The translations under genes and the position numbers were made by a program. A model generated the notes under the pieces. The model was not told the DNA's origin. It saw nothing but the letters and a program-made list of their open reading frames with translations, and did no database searches. Below are positions 32,800 to 42,571 of a DNA stretch of 64,000 nucleotides, one piece after another (position 1 is the stretch's first letter; each line of letters opens with the position of its first letter). Source of the stretch: Erwinia aphidicola (GTDB lineage Bacteria; Pseudomonadota; Gammaproteobacteria; Enterobacterales; Enterobacteriaceae); contig NZ_JACXBP010000005.1 in NCBI RefSeq assembly GCF_014773485.1, positions 361,004 to 425,003 of the forward strand, read 5' to 3'.

Positions 32800-32823
32800 A
32801 GACTTCTGGACGTCTATATGTCT
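32800..32823 (-). promoter_or_regulatory. Three tandem MetJ boxes
   Basis: Three abutting 8-mers read AGACTTCT, GGACGTCT and ATATGTCT, matching the met box AGACGTCT at 7, 7 and 6 of 8 positions. They lie 70-94 bases before the MetE-C-like start. On the minus strand they overlap a possible promoter with -10 TATAAA, as expected for repression by MetJ with S-adenosylmethionine. Confidence 0.8.
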
Positions 32824-32905
32824 GTCACTAAGAGTGTCATGAGAGGCCTGCCACGGCAAACGAGGAAATTTCATCACGCATGAATAAAATTCATCTCACC
32901 GCCCC

Positions 32906-32940
32906 CGTAGTGGCCGACCTTCTTTTTCGGTCGGCCTGCC
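32906..32940. repeat. Dispersed hairpin repeat, copy 4
   Basis: After GTAG, GGCCGACC at 32912-32919 pairs with GGTCGGCC at 32929-32936 around TTCTTTTTC. A second, partial unit (CCGATTTTTCGGTCGGCC) follows directly at 32945-32962, just before the end of the PstS-like gene. Confidence 0.6.
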
Positions 32941-32965
32941 GTTCCGATTTTTCGGTCGGCCTTAA

Positions 32966-33889
32966 TCACCGCGCCAACATCGCTCTGGCCTGGGTCATCT
33001 GTGCATCCGACAGCGGCAGATACCCGGCCTGGCTGACCAGCGCCTGCCCCTGCGGCGACAGAGCTAATCGCAGAAACGCGGCGGTTAACGGCTCCATCGG
33101 TTTGCCCGGCGCCTTATTCACGTAGATATACAGCGGGCGGGCATACGGGTAGCGGCCGCTGCGAATATTCTCCGCGCTCGGCGCGATCCAGTCGTGACCT
33201 TCACGCGCCACCGGCACAATCTTTACCCCGCTGATATGAAAGCCGGCGCTGGCGTAGCCAATCCCATTCAGGGATGCGGCCACCGCCTGCACCACCGCAG
33301 CAGAACCCGGGTACTCACCGACATCATTGCGGAAATCCCCGTTGCACAGCGCCTGCTGCTTAAAGAAACCCCAGGTGCCGGACGCAGAGTTGCGGCCAAA
33401 GCGCTGCAGTCCGCGCTGCGCCCATCCCGGCTGATTCAGCTGCAGATCGCCCCAGGTTTTCGGCACGGAGCGCCCGCCGCAGCGGCGGGTAATGGAGAAA
33501 ATGGCATCCAGCTGCTGCGCGTTCAGCCCGACCAGCGGATTGTCCTGATTCACCACCACCACCAGCGCATCCATCGCCACCGGCACGGCCAGCGGCGGGT
33601 AGCCGTAGCTGTCTTCAAACAGCTGGCGCTCTACCGTCTGCATCGGGCGGCTCATCGCCCCCAGCTGGGCGGCGCCCGCTGCCAGCGCGGTCGGTGCCGT
33701 TGACGATCCCGCCGCCTGGATCTGCACATTCACTCCGGGATAGAGGCGATTAAAATTCTCGCCCCACAGCGCCATCAGGTTGCCAAGCGTGTCGGAGCCG
33801 ACGCTGGTCAGATTGCCGGCCAGCATCCCCTCTTTGGCGTGGGAGCAGGCAGCCACCAGCAGGAGTACCAGGGCGATTCGCTTTTTCAT
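32966..33889 (-). CDS. PstS-family phosphate-binding periplasmic protein
   Basis: 307 residues from ATG 33889, which gives a clear signal peptide MKKRIALVLLLVAACSHA. The PBP-like domain shows GSDTLGNLMALW and AAGSSTAPTALAAGA, typical phosphate-binding loops, and GTWGFFKQ. It lies 19 bases behind phoR, so it is probably the third gene of a phoB-phoR operon under Pho control. No pstCAB genes are adjacent. It may feed phosphate to the main Pst transporter or act as a sensor; this is inference. Confidence 0.87.
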   Translation of the reverse strand: MKKRIALVLLLVAACSHAKEGMLAGNLTSVGSDTLGNLMALWGENFNRLYPGVNVQIQAAGSSTAPTALAAGAAQLGAMSRPMQTVERQLFEDSYGYPPLAVPVAMDALVVVVNQDNPLVGLNAQQLDAIFSITRRCGGRSVPKTWGDLQLNQPGWAQRGLQRFGRNSASGTWGFFKQQALCNGDFRNDVGEYPGSAAVVQAVAASLNGIGYASAGFHISGVKIVPVAREGHDWIAPSAENIRSGRYPYARPLYIYVNKAPGKPMEPLTAAFLRLALSPQGQALVSQAGYLPLSDAQMTQARAMLAR

Positions 33890-33908
33890 TACGTCAGGTC
33901 CGGTTGTC

Positions 33909-35222
33909 TTATCGCAGGGCATTCTCAGCCAGTTCGGCAGTGACAATCAACCTCGGCGGCAGATGAAAGCTGAAACAGGTCTCGCGATGCGGCACGCTGC
34001 TGATCTCCAGCCGCGCATTATGGTGGCTGAGCGCATGTTTAACGATCGCCAGCCCCAGCCCGCTGCCGCCTGTCTGCCTTGAGCGGGCTTTATCCACCCG
34101 GTAGAAGCGTTCGGTCAGGCGCGGCAGGTGCTCAGCGGCAATTCCCGGCCCGTTATCCTTTACCCTGAACTCGGCGCCGTGGCTGCTGCGCAGCCAGCTG
34201 ATATCGATGCGCGTGCCGTCCGGGGTGTGATTCACCGCGTTGTAAACCAGGTTAGAGATGGCGCTGCGCAGCTGCTCGTCATTGCCGTACACGCGCAGCT
34301 GAGGGTCGGTATTGAAGTGGATCTCATGGCGACCATTGCTGAGGGTTTCCGCCTCGCGCTGCAGCACGCGCAGCATCATCGGCACGTCGACTTTTTCCTG
34401 CAGATCCAGCGCCGGCGCCGCCTCAATGCGCGACAGCGTCAGCAGCTGTTTCACCAGGCTGTCCATACGCCGGGTCTGCTCCTGCATGGTGTGCAGCGCT
34501 TTATCGCGCAGCGTGCCCTCCAGCACCGAGTCGTTCATCATCTCCAGGTAGCCCTGCAGCACCGTCAGCGGGGTGCGCAGTTCATGGCTGACGTTGGCGA
34601 AGAAGTTACGGCGCGCCCCTTCCAGCTGGTGCATCTGCGTGACGTCGCGCGCCACCAGCAGCCACTGCCCTTCGCTGTAGGGCATTACGCGGAATTCGAG
34701 GTGGCGGTGGCTGTTAAGCACCAGCGTCAGCGGGCGGGAAAAATCGCGCTGGCGCAGATAGCGGGTAAATTCCGGGTAGCGCAGCAGGTTAAGGATGTTC
34801 TGACCGTTATCTTCCGGCCAGCGCAGGCCAAGCATCTGCTGAGCCAGGCCATTACACCAGAATATCGTCCCCTCTTCGGTGGTCAGCACCACCGCATCCG
34901 GCAGCGACTCGGCGCCGCTGCGAAAACGTTTGATCAGGTGGCCAAGCTCACGGCGGCGGCGGCGGTTACGCGCCTGCATCTGGTACAGGCCGTAGAACAG
35001 CGGCTCCCAGCTGCCGCGCCCGCTGGGTGGCGTCATGCTGCGGTCAACCCACAGCCAGTGGGAGAGGCGCAATAAATTGTTGAAGTGAAAACCCAGCACG
35101 CAGAGCACTGAGACTAACAGCAGCCAGGGTAGCCAGCCCACCAGCAGCCCGAGAATAAGCGCGGGCAGACCGGCAAGCAGCAGTTCCAGCAATAATCTCT
35201 TCCAGGAGAGGCGTTCCAGCAC
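33909..35222 (-). CDS. phoR: Phosphate regulon sensor histidine kinase PhoR
   Basis: 437 residues. Two close N-terminal membrane helices are followed by a PAS domain (about 95-195), a HisKA motif with His213 in [10 protein letters not shown], and an HATPase with N, G1 (DNGPGIA) and G2 (GSGLGLAIV) boxes. It phosphorylates PhoB at low phosphate under control of Pst and PhoU. The gene follows phoB by 23 bases. Confidence 0.98.
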   Translation of the reverse strand: MLERLSWKRLLLELLLAGLPALILGLLVGWLPWLLLVSVLCVLGFHFNNLLRLSHWLWVDRSMTPPSGRGSWEPLFYGLYQMQARNRRRRRELGHLIKRFRSGAESLPDAVVLTTEEGTIFWCNGLAQQMLGLRWPEDNGQNILNLLRYPEFTRYLRQRDFSRPLTLVLNSHRHLEFRVMPYSEGQWLLVARDVTQMHQLEGARRNFFANVSHELRTPLTVLQGYLEMMNDSVLEGTLRDKALHTMQEQTRRMDSLVKQLLTLSRIEAAPALDLQEKVDVPMMLRVLQREAETLSNGRHEIHFNTDPQLRVYGNDEQLRSAISNLVYNAVNHTPDGTRIDISWLRSSHGAEFRVKDNGPGIAAEHLPRLTERFYRVDKARSRQTGGSGLGLAIVKHALSHHNARLEISSVPHRETCFSFHLPPRLIVTAELAENALR

Positions 35223-35245
35223 GGTTCAGACTCCAGCGTGAACGA

Positions 35246-35935
35246 TCAGTAGCGTGCAGAGAAACGATAACCTGTTCCGCGAACCGTCTGCACCATGCGA
35301 TCGTGCCCGGTCAGTTCCAGCGCCTTACGCAGGCGGCGAATGTGGACGTCGACGGTACGATCTTCGACGTATACGTTAGTGCCCCACACATGGTTTAGCA
35401 ACTGCTCGCGGCTGTAAACGCGCTCGGGGTGCGTCATAAAGAAGTGCAGCAGTTTATATTCGGTCGGCCCCATTTCCAGCGGCTGCGTATCGGACATCAC
35501 GCGGTGCGATGACGGGTCCAGGCTCAGCCCCTGCATCTCAATCACCTCTTCCACCGCCATCGGGGAGATGCGGCGCATCACCGCTTTGATGCGTGCCACC
35601 AGCTCTTTCGGTGAGAACGGCTTGGTAATATAGTCGTCAGCGCCCACTTCCAGGCCGCGCACGCGATCTTCCTCTTCACCCCGGGCCGTCAGCATCATCA
35701 CCGGAATATCGCGGGTCATCGCTTCGCGCTTCAGGTGTTTAATAAACTGGATGCCGGAACCGCCGGGTAACATCCAGTCCAGCAGAATTAAATCCGGCCA
35801 GGGTTCGATCAACAGATTGACCGCACTGTCATAATCCTCGGCCTCGATCGGCTGGTAGTCATTTTGCTCAAGGACGAAACATAACATCTCACGGATTGGG
35901 GCTTCATCTTCCACGACCAGAATGCGCTTAGGCAT
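35246..35935 (-). CDS. phoB: Phosphate regulon response regulator PhoB
   Basis: 229 residues with an N-terminal receiver domain (phospho-acceptor Asp53 in [10 protein letters not shown], Lys in TKPFSPKEL) and a C-terminal OmpR-type winged helix with [14 protein letters not shown]. It is the master activator of the Pho regulon and has a Pho box in its own promoter. It is divergent from sbcD. Confidence 0.99.
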   Translation of the reverse strand: MPKRILVVEDEAPIREMLCFVLEQNDYQPIEAEDYDSAVNLLIEPWPDLILLDWMLPGGSGIQFIKHLKREAMTRDIPVMMLTARGEEEDRVRGLEVGADDYITKPFSPKELVARIKAVMRRISPMAVEEVIEMQGLSLDPSSHRVMSDTQPLEMGPTEYKLLHFFMTHPERVYSREQLLNHVWGTNVYVEDRTVDVHIRRLRKALELTGHDRMVQTVRGTGYRFSARY

Positions 35936-35983
35936 TATTACTCCTGCTGCTGTTGACGGCTTTCACGGGGATATGCGGCGCCA

Positions 35984-36016
35984 TTATGCGTCAGTTTTAT
36001 GACACTTTTATGAAAA
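35984..36016 (-). promoter_or_regulatory. Pho box upstream of phoB
   Basis: On the minus strand three 11-base units run in tandem: TTTTCATAAAA, GTGTCATAAAA and CTGACGCATAA. They follow the CTGTCAT-AAAA pattern of PhoB sites and the arrangement in front of E. coli phoB, so the operon is probably autoregulated. Confidence 0.88.
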
Positions 36017-36114
36017 AAGCACCCCCTGAAATTGTGCGCGATTTAAAAAAAACAGGCCGATCGGTTTAGCCTGTTTATAATCGGGTTCACGTTTTTCTGC
36101 TGACAGGACGTTAT

Positions 36115-37338
36115 ATGCGCATCCTCCACACCGCTGACTGGCATCTCGGCCAGTTTTTCTACACCAAAAGCCGGGCGGCCGAGCACCAGGCTTTTCTCGA
36201 CTGGCTGCTGGAGCAGGCGGAGGCGCAGCAGGCCGATGCGATCATTGTCGCCGGGGATATTTTCGATACCGGCTCGCCGCCGAGCTACGCGCGCGAGCTG
36301 TATAACCGCTTTGTGGTGAAGTTGCAGCAGACCGGCTGCCAGCTGGTCGTGCTCGGCGGTAATCATGACTCGGTGGCGACGCTCAACGAATCGCGCGAGC
36401 TGCTGGCCTGCCTGAATACCCGGGTGATCGCCGCCGCCAGCGACGATATCCGCCAGCAGGTGCTGATGCTGAATAAGCGCGACGGATCGCCGGGTGCGCT
36501 GCTGTGCGCCATCCCGTTTCTGCGCCCGCGCGATATCCTGCGCAGCCAGAGCGGCCAGTCGGGGCGGGAGAAACAGCAAAGCCTGCTGGAAGCGATTACC
36601 GAACACTACCAGCGCTGCTGGCAGGAAGCGTTAAGCCAGCGCCAGGCGCTGGACCTGCCGCTGCCGATTATTGCCACCGGCCATCTGACCACCATGGGCG
36701 TAACCAAAAGCGATGCGGTGCGCGATATCTATATTGGCACGCTGGATGCGTTTCCGGCCGACTGCTTCCCGCCCGCCGACTACATCGCCCTTGGCCATAT
36801 TCACCGCGCCCAGCGCATTGCCGACAGCGACCATATTCGCTACAGCGGCTCGCCGATCCCGCTCAGCTTTGACGAGCTGGGCAAGGCGAAAAGCGTGTTT
36901 ATGGTCGACTTTATCGACGGGAAATTCGCCTCAGCCGAAGCGCTGCCGATCCCGCTGTTCCAGCCGATGCAGATGATTAAAGGCTCGCTGGAGCAGATTG
37001 AGCAGCAGCTGGCGGCGCTGCCTGAGGCTGGCGACGGCAAAATCATCTGGCTGGATATTGAGATCGTCACCGACTCCTGGCTCAGCGAGCTGCAGCGCCG
37101 CATTCAGGAGCTGACCGCCGCGCTGCCGGTAGACGTGGTGCTGCTGCGCCGCAGCCGCGAGCAGCGCGAACAGACCCTCGCCCGACAGAATAACGAAACC
37201 CTGAGCGAGCTGAGCGTGGAGGAGGTGTTCAGCCGCCGCTTGGCGCTGGAAAGCGAGCAGCCGGAGAAACTGCAGCGCGCCAGCCTGCTGTTTGCGCAGA
37301 CGCTGGAAGCGCTGCGCCATGAGGAGCAGCCACAGTGA
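36115..37338 (+). CDS. sbcD: Nuclease SbcCD subunit D
   Basis: 407 residues, an Mre11-type phosphoesterase. Metal-binding motifs appear in order: [28 protein letters not shown] and LGHIHRAQ. With SbcC it forms the endo/exonuclease that cleaves DNA hairpins and processes protein-blocked ends. It is divergent from phoB and overlaps sbcC by four bases. Confidence 0.97.
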   Translation: MRILHTADWHLGQFFYTKSRAAEHQAFLDWLLEQAEAQQADAIIVAGDIFDTGSPPSYARELYNRFVVKLQQTGCQLVVLGGNHDSVATLNESRELLACLNTRVIAAASDDIRQQVLMLNKRDGSPGALLCAIPFLRPRDILRSQSGQSGREKQQSLLEAITEHYQRCWQEALSQRQALDLPLPIIATGHLTTMGVTKSDAVRDIYIGTLDAFPADCFPPADYIALGHIHRAQRIADSDHIRYSGSPIPLSFDELGKAKSVFMVDFIDGKFASAEALPIPLFQPMQMIKGSLEQIEQQLAALPEAGDGKIIWLDIEIVTDSWLSELQRRIQELTAALPVDVVLLRRSREQREQTLARQNNETLSELSVEEVFSRRLALESEQPEKLQRASLLFAQTLEALRHEEQPQ

Positions 37339-40300
37339 AAATCCTGACCCTGCGCTTTAAAAATCTCAACTCGCTGAAGGGCGAGTGGAAAATCGACTTC
37401 AGCGCGGAACCCTTTGCCAGCAACGGCCTGTTCGCGATCACCGGCCCGACCGGCGCCGGTAAAACTACCCTGCTCGACGCCATCTGCCTCGCGTTGTATC
37501 ACGAGACGCCGCGCCTGAAGGGCATCACCCAGTCGCAGAATGAACTAATGACGCGCGATACCGCCGAGTGCCTTGCGGAAGTGGAGTTCGAGGTCAAAGG
37601 CGTGGCGTGGCGCGCTTTCTGGAGCCAGAACCGCGCACGCGGCGCCGCCGACGGCAACTTACAGGCCCCGCGCGTCGAGCTGGCGCGCTGTGATGACAAT
37701 CAGATTGTCGCCGATAAGGTGAAGGACAAGCTGGAGATGATCGCCAGCCTGACCGGGCTGGACTTCGAGCGCTTTACCAAATCGATGATGCTGTCACAGG
37801 GGCAGTTCGCCGCTTTCCTCAATGCCGATGCCAACAAGCGCGCCGAGCTGCTGGAAGAGCTGACCGGCACCGAGATCTACGGTCGGCTTTCTGCGGCGGT
37901 GTTTGAGCGCCACAAAGAGGCCAGGGTGGCCGTGGAGACGCTGCGCGCTCAGGCGGGCGGCATGTCACTGCTGAATGAAGAACAGCAGCAGGCGCTCAAC
38001 GCCCAGCTGGAACAGCTGCTTGCCGATGAGCAGGTACTCACTTCCCGGCAGCAACAGCAGCAGCAAAAGGTGCAGGAACTGCAGCAGCTGGAGCGATTAC
38101 AGCAGGAGAAACAGCAGCTGACGGGCAACATCCGCCAGCTTGACGAGCAGCTGGCACAGGCGCAGCAGTCCCTGAGCGCCGCCGCTCAGCAACAGCAGCA
38201 GGCGGTGGCGGCGCAGGAGCAGCACCAGGCGCAGCGCCAGCAGCAGGAAACGCTGATCGCCGAACAGGTATTGCCGCTCGATTTACAGCTCGCCAGCCTG
38301 CAACAGCAGCTGCAACAGCTGACGCAAGAGCGAAGTGAGTACCAACAAGCGCTTAAGCTTCGCCAGCAGGAAAGCGTCAAAAATCAGCAGCTTCAGCAGG
38401 ATAAGCAGGCGCAGCAGCAGCAGCTCGACGCCTGGCGCAGCGCGCATCCGCAGCTGGAGCACTACGGCGAGCATCTGCCGCTGTGGCGCGAACGCTTCCG
38501 CCAACAGCAGGAAAGTGAGCAGTCACTGACCTCCCTACACCAGCGCGTGCAGGCTCAGCAGCAGCAGGTGCAGCAGCTGGAACAGGCCGGTTTGCAGCTG
38601 CAGCAGCAGCAGGCGCCACAGCAGCAAAACCTGGCCACGGCGCAGCACAACCTGACCCAGGCCGAGCAGCAGCTGGCCCCGCTACAGCAGCAACATCCGG
38701 AAGCCGCGCTGCGCAGCGCGCTGGCGCAGTTTGCCCGGCAGCGGCCACAGCGCCTGCGGCTGGCGACACTGATCCCGCTGTGGCAGCAGATGCACGCGCG
38801 CAGCACGCGCCTGCAGCAGGAGAAAGAGCAGCTGGCGCAGCAGATCCAGCACAGCAGTGAGCAGTTACACACCCTGCGCACCCAGTGGGCAGAGAAGCAT
38901 CAGCATCAAAAGGATTTAGATCAGCGCTGCAAGCTGGAGCAGCAGATTGCCGATCTCGAGCAGCATCGCGCGCGGCTGGAACAGGGGCAGCCCTGCCCGC
39001 TGTGCGGATCCACTGCGCATCCGGCGGTGGAGCAGTATCAGGCGCTGGTGCTGTCGGAAAACCAGCAGCGGCTGGAGGCGTTAAAGCGCGAAGTTGACGA
39101 GCTGAAAGATAAGGGCAGCGCCCTCGCCGCGCAGCTGAAGCAGCAACAGCTGCTGCAGGAGCACCAGCAGCAGGAAGCCGACGAGCTGCAGCGCCAGGCC
39201 GCAGAGCTGGAGCAGCAGTGGCAAAGCGCCGCGCAGCCGCTGGCGCTTCACTTCAGCCCGCAGCAGCACCCGCAGGCCAGCGACTGGCTGGCACAGCAGG
39301 AGCAGGAAGAAGTCACCCTGCAGCAGCAGTGGCAGCAGCTGGAGCAGGCGCTGCGCCACTGCCAGCAGCAGAAAGAGGCCTTACAGCTGCAGCAGCAGGC
39401 AGCGCAGGATTTGCAGCAGAAGAGCCAGCTGCAGCAGCAGCAATTGGCTCAGGCAGCGCAGAGCCTGCAAGAGCAGCAGCAGCAGCTGGAGCAGGATCGG
39501 CAGCGCGCCCAGCAGCTGCGCGGGGAACTGGCCGACGCACTGGCGCCGCTGGGGCTGACGCTGCCGCAGGATGGCGACTGGCAGGGCTGGCTAAGGCTGC
39601 GCGAACAGCAGTGGCAGCAGTGGCGTAGCAACAGTGACGCGCTGGCCGCGCTAGTGCCGGAACTGGCGACGCTCAGCAGCCGCCTGCAGGCGCTGGACGA
39701 AGAGCTACAGCAGCAGCAGCAGCGCCTGAACGCGCTCGATCGGCGGGTCGAACAGCAGCAGACCACGCTAAGCGAACAGCAGCAGCTGCGCCAGGCGCTG
39801 TTCGGCGAGCGCCAGGTTGCCGCCGTGCAGCAGCAGTTACGCGCAGAGGCAGAACAGCATCTGCAGGCGGTACGTGAAGTTCAACAAAAGTGGCAACAGC
39901 AGCAGGACCGGATAAATACTCTGACCGGACAGCATAAATCACTAAGTGAGCAGTTGATTAATCTGCAGTCGCGTTTAGATGAAGCCTTAGCCAAATACGG
40001 CCATGATGACGACCTGCCCGCGCAGCGTGCGCTGCTGGAGAGCCAGCTCGGCGCGCTCAACCAGCAGCTGCGCGAGCTGGCCAGTCAGCAGGGGCAGCTG
40101 CGCCAGCAGTTAGATCACGACAGCCGCCAGCGCAGCCAGCAGCAAACGCTGCTGGCGCAGATAACCGCCGGAGAGCAGCAGCTGGAAGACTGGGGCTACC
40201 TCAATCAGCTGATTGGCTCTAAAGAGGGTGACAAATTCCGCCGCTTTGCCCAGGGGCTGACGCTCGATCACCTGGTATGGCTGGCAAACAACCAGCTCGA

Positions 40301-40694
40301 CCGCCTGCACGGCCGCTATCTGCTGCAACGTAAATCGCAGGAGGCGCTGGAGCTGGAAGTGGTCGATACCTGGCAGGCCGATGCGCGGCGCGATACGCGC
40401 ACGCTGTCGGGTGGCGAAAGCTTCCTCGTGAGCCTGGCGCTGGCGCTGGCGCTCTCCGACCTGGTGAGCCATAAAACGCGCATCGAATCGCTGTTCCTTG
40501 ATGAAGGCTTCGGCACGCTCGACGCCGAAACCCTCGACAGCGCGCTCGACGCGCTCGATGCGCTGAATGCCAGCGGCAAAACCATCGGAGTGATCAGCCA
40601 CGTTGAAGCGATGAAGGAGCGCATCCCGGTGCAGATCAAGGTGCGGAAGATTAACGGGCTGGGCTACAGCAGGCTGGATCTCCCGACGGGGTAA
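37335..40694 (+). CDS. sbcC: Nuclease SbcCD subunit C
   Basis: 1119 residues, about 70 more than E. coli SbcC. It is a Rad50-like ABC ATPase with Walker A GPTGAGKT at 37-44, zinc hook Cys554-Pro-Leu-Cys557, the signature LSGGES from residue 1024 and Walker B FLDEG (Asp1056, Glu1057). The two coiled-coil arms (about 190-550 and 560-900) are remarkably rich in Gln, encoded largely by CAG. The GTG start at 37335 lies inside the sbcD stop, so the pair is translationally coupled. Confidence 0.97.
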   Translation: MKILTLRFKNLNSLKGEWKIDFSAEPFASNGLFAITGPTGAGKTTLLDAICLALYHETPRLKGITQSQNELMTRDTAECLAEVEFEVKGVAWRAFWSQNRARGAADGNLQAPRVELARCDDNQIVADKVKDKLEMIASLTGLDFERFTKSMMLSQGQFAAFLNADANKRAELLEELTGTEIYGRLSAAVFERHKEARVAVETLRAQAGGMSLLNEEQQQALNAQLEQLLADEQVLTSRQQQQQQKVQELQQLERLQQEKQQLTGNIRQLDEQLAQAQQSLSAAAQQQQQAVAAQEQHQAQRQQQETLIAEQVLPLDLQLASLQQQLQQLTQERSEYQQALKLRQQESVKNQQLQQDKQAQQQQLDAWRSAHPQLEHYGEHLPLWRERFRQQQESEQSLTSLHQRVQAQQQQVQQLEQAGLQLQQQQAPQQQNLATAQHNLTQAEQQLAPLQQQHPEAALRSALAQFARQRPQRLRLATLIPLWQQMHARSTRLQQEKEQLAQQIQHSSEQLHTLRTQWAEKHQHQKDLDQRCKLEQQIADLEQHRARLEQGQPCPLCGSTAHPAVEQYQALVLSENQQRLEALKREVDELKDKGSALAAQLKQQQLLQEHQQQEADELQRQAAELEQQWQSAAQPLALHFSPQQHPQASDWLAQQEQEEVTLQQQWQQLEQALRHCQQQKEALQLQQQAAQDLQQKSQLQQQQLAQAAQSLQEQQQQLEQDRQRAQQLRGELADALAPLGLTLPQDGDWQGWLRLREQQWQQWRSNSDALAALVPELATLSSRLQALDEELQQQQQRLNALDRRVEQQQTTLSEQQQLRQALFGERQVAAVQQQLRAEAEQHLQAVREVQQKWQQQQDRINTLTGQHKSLSEQLINLQSRLDEALAKYGHDDDLPAQRALLESQLGALNQQLRELASQQGQLRQQLDHDSRQRSQQQTLLAQITAGEQQLEDWGYLNQLIGSKEGDKFRRFAQGLTLDHLVWLANNQLDRLHGRYLLQRKSQEALELEVVDTWQADARRDTRTLSGGESFLVSLALALALSDLVSHKTRIESLFLDEGFGTLDAETLDSALDALDALNASGKTIGVISHVEAMKERIPVQIKVRKINGLGYSRLDLPTG

Positions 40695-40783
40695 CCTTGA
40701 GTGACAGATTTGGCGAGGTTTATACCGCAAGTGGCTGCCCGAGGGCGTTAAGCCCGGTGCAGAGGGGGTGTGCGTGGGCTGCC

Positions 40784-40812
40784 CCACTGTTCTGCAGCGC
40801 TGAGAACAGTGG
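40784..40812. terminator. Hairpin after sbcC
   Basis: CCACTGTTCT at 40784-40793 pairs perfectly with AGAACAGTGG at 40803-40812. No T-run follows; it directly borders dispersed repeat copy A. Confidence 0.4.
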
Positions 40813-40815
40813 CAA

Positions 40816-40881
40816 ACTTCCGCTCTTCGCTGAGAGCGGATGGTGTTGAATCAGCTGTGTGCTTTGTGCCAGAAGCGGACG
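40816..40881. repeat. Dispersed accessory-region repeat, copy A
   Basis: It begins with TCCGCTCT paired to AGAGCGGA and ends with GTGCCAGAAGCGGACG. Copies B and C share the same start, the internal CAG-rich stretch and the ending; copy A marks the junction between the conserved sbcC end and the accessory genes. Confidence 0.7.
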
Positions 40882-40891
40882 TTAATTGATG

Positions 40892-41194
40892 TCAGATTTT
40901 ATCCTTCTGAAGTTGGTCGTGTTGCTCAAGTTCATAATCGATAAACGCTCCGATCATACTCCGATAGACTTTTTCAATAATCACTTCGGGAAGTCCCGCT
41001 TCAGTGGCCTGCTTGCGTACCTTGTTGATTACCTGCTGGACGCGGTCCGGCGCACGAACGGCTGAGTGGTCACTTTTGAAAGCTGCTGCAGCTTTAACAC
41101 ATTCGCTGCGCTGCGCGATTAACTTAACCAATTCACTGTCAATTTCATCGATTCGGTTTCTGATGTCTTCAATTGACGAAAAACCCATACCCAA
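40892..41194 (-). CDS. Stand-alone AroQ-type chorismate mutase / PchB-like protein
   Basis: 100 residues, the size of a single AroQ helical domain. The pattern IRNRIDEIDSELVKLIAQR, VKAAAAFK and VRAPDRVQQVI follows PchB, the isochorismate pyruvate-lyase that makes salicylate and also has weak chorismate mutase activity. Basic residues at the expected active-site positions (Arg in IRNR, Arg in AQR, Lys in AFK) are kept. No isochorismate synthase is adjacent, so the real reaction is undecided. A second in-frame ATG two codons in is an alternative start. Confidence 0.82.
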   Translation of the reverse strand: MGMGFSSIEDIRNRIDEIDSELVKLIAQRSECVKAAAAFKSDHSAVRAPDRVQQVINKVRKQATEAGLPEVIIEKVYRSMIGAFIDYELEQHDQLQKDKI

Positions 41195-41293
41195 CCCATC
41201 TAACTAGTACATGAGTTCACTAGGTTACACACATCTCTGATTAAATCCAGTACCTCATCCTTTTGATGAGAACGTTATTAATATCAAGATCTG

Positions 41294-41701
41294 TCAATCT
41301 ACAGAGGCTGATGCTGGAATACGGGCAATAACCTTAATTTCAAAATCGAATCCCGCAAGCCAGGTAACTCCAACAGCTGTCCAATTCGGGTAGGGGGAAT
41401 GCGGGAAAATTAACTTTTTCACCTGCATAATCGTCGGAAGCTGATTTTCTGGGTCAGTATGAAAAGTGGTGACATCGATCAGGTCGTCGAACGTACAACC
41501 TGCCGCGGCAAGAGTCGCTGCCAGATTATCAAACGCCAGTTGCACCTGCGCGGCAAAATCTGGTTCCGGCGTACCGTCGATGCGGCTGCCAACCTGTCCG
41601 GAAACGAACAACATATCGCCAGAACGGATAGCGGCAGAGTAACCGTGCTCTTCATAGAGGGCATGACGGTTAGCAGGAAAAATAGGTTCACGCTGGATCA
41701 T
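41294..41701 (-). CDS. RidA family protein (YjgF/UK114)
   Basis: 135 residues of the RidA fold with SGDMLFVSGQVG, TFDDLIDVTTFHTD and the substrate-binding Arg in KVIARIPA. RidA proteins hydrolyse reactive enamines and imines, but many members are diverged and unassigned. It is transcribed divergently from a TetR gene across a shared control region with three operator copies, so it is probably that regulator's target. Confidence 0.88.
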   Translation of the reverse strand: MIQREPIFPANRHALYEEHGYSAAIRSGDMLFVSGQVGSRIDGTPEPDFAAQVQLAFDNLAATLAAAGCTFDDLIDVTTFHTDPENQLPTIMQVKKLIFPHSPYPNWTAVGVTWLAGFDFEIKVIARIPASASVD

Positions 41702-41737
41702 GGAGTTTCCTTTCTTAGGTCAATGTGTGCTGCGCGG

Positions 41738-41743
41738 TATAAT
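41738..41743 (+). promoter_or_regulatory. Perfect -10 element upstream of the TetR gene
   Basis: TATAAT at 41738-41743, with a poor -35 (TTAGGT) 17 bases upstream, placed just before the operator cluster. Confidence 0.45.
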
Positions 41744-41756
41744 AAATTGATTTAAT

Positions 41757-41821
41757 ATACACTTCGTATGTTGAATTAATCACATATACACCGCGTATGT
41801 CAAATGACATACGCGGTGTAT
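41757..41821. promoter_or_regulatory. TetR operator cluster with a 36-base perfect palindrome
   Basis: ATACACCGCGTATGTCA at 41786-41802 is mirrored exactly by its complement at 41805-41821 with AA between. Each arm is itself a small palindrome (ATAC N5 GTAT). A third related copy, ATACACTTCGTATGT, lies at 41757-41771. The cluster sits between the divergent ridA-like and TetR genes, ending 18 bases before the TetR ATG. Confidence 0.8.
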
Positions 41822-41839
41822 TTCAAAAAAGGAGATCGT

Positions 41840-42445
41840 ATGGCCGCCAAACGCCGCGCCGAAACAATGGAAGAGAACCGCGCCAAATTGATTACGGCAG
41901 CGCGGATATCCTTTGCCGAAAGAGGGTTTGCAGCCGTATCAATGGATGAATTAACCGCCAGCGTTGGCCTGACACGCGGAGCTCTTTACCACAACTTTGG
42001 TGATAAAAAGGGGTTACTGGCCGCTGTTGTTGCTCAAATAGATGGTGAAATGGCACAACGAGCAAAAGCCGCCGCCGCAACTGCCGTTGACGACTGGGAA
42101 AAGCTGCTGGCTGAAGGGATTGCCTACATTAAGATGGCACTGGATACAGAAGTAAGGCGCATTGTTCTGCTTGATGGTCCAGCTTTCCTTGGAGATCCTG
42201 CACAATGGCCTAGCCAGAATAATTGCCTCGAATCCACTCGGCAAACCGTGATTAAGCTGATGGAACGCGGAGTCCTTAAATGTGTAGACGCGGATGCCGC
42301 TGCACATTTGTTAAACAGTGCAGCACTGAATTCCGCACTTTGGATTGCCGGGAGTGAAGATCCTCAGCGGGCGCTGCCAAAAATTATTGAGGTGTTTACA
42401 CAGCTGGCAAGCGGCTTACAGAATAGTTCCCATAAACCAAGGTGA
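41840..42445 (+). CDS. TetR/AcrR family transcriptional regulator
   Basis: 201 residues from ATG 41840, chosen for the AAGGAG about ten bases upstream. The N-terminal HTH spans about residues 15-60 (ISFAERGFAAVSMDELTASVGLTRGALYHNFGDKK is its core, here quoted only in part: GLTRGALYHNFGDKKG). The C-terminal ligand domain has FLGDPAQW. The operator cluster overlaps its leader, so autorepression is expected. The likely target is the divergent ridA-like gene; the inducer is unknown. Confidence 0.92.
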   Translation: MAAKRRAETMEENRAKLITAARISFAERGFAAVSMDELTASVGLTRGALYHNFGDKKGLLAAVVAQIDGEMAQRAKAAAATAVDDWEKLLAEGIAYIKMALDTEVRRIVLLDGPAFLGDPAQWPSQNNCLESTRQTVIKLMERGVLKCVDADAAAHLLNSAALNSALWIAGSEDPQRALPKIIEVFTQLASGLQNSSHKPR

Positions 42446-42571
42446 TACGCTTATAAGGTGGAGTGGGCGACAGCATTTATAGTGTGCCCTAACAACTCAG
42501 CCTGGATAGTTACAGCTGATTTAACAGTCAGCCATGTGCCAGGAGAGGACGTTGTCGCTATCGTTGATGAG

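Noticed and set aside
38035..39940. Several long antisense and shifted frames inside sbcC rich in Ala, Cys or Ser
   Set aside because: They are by-products of the CAG repeats in other frames; poly-Ala and poly-Cys products carry no domain.
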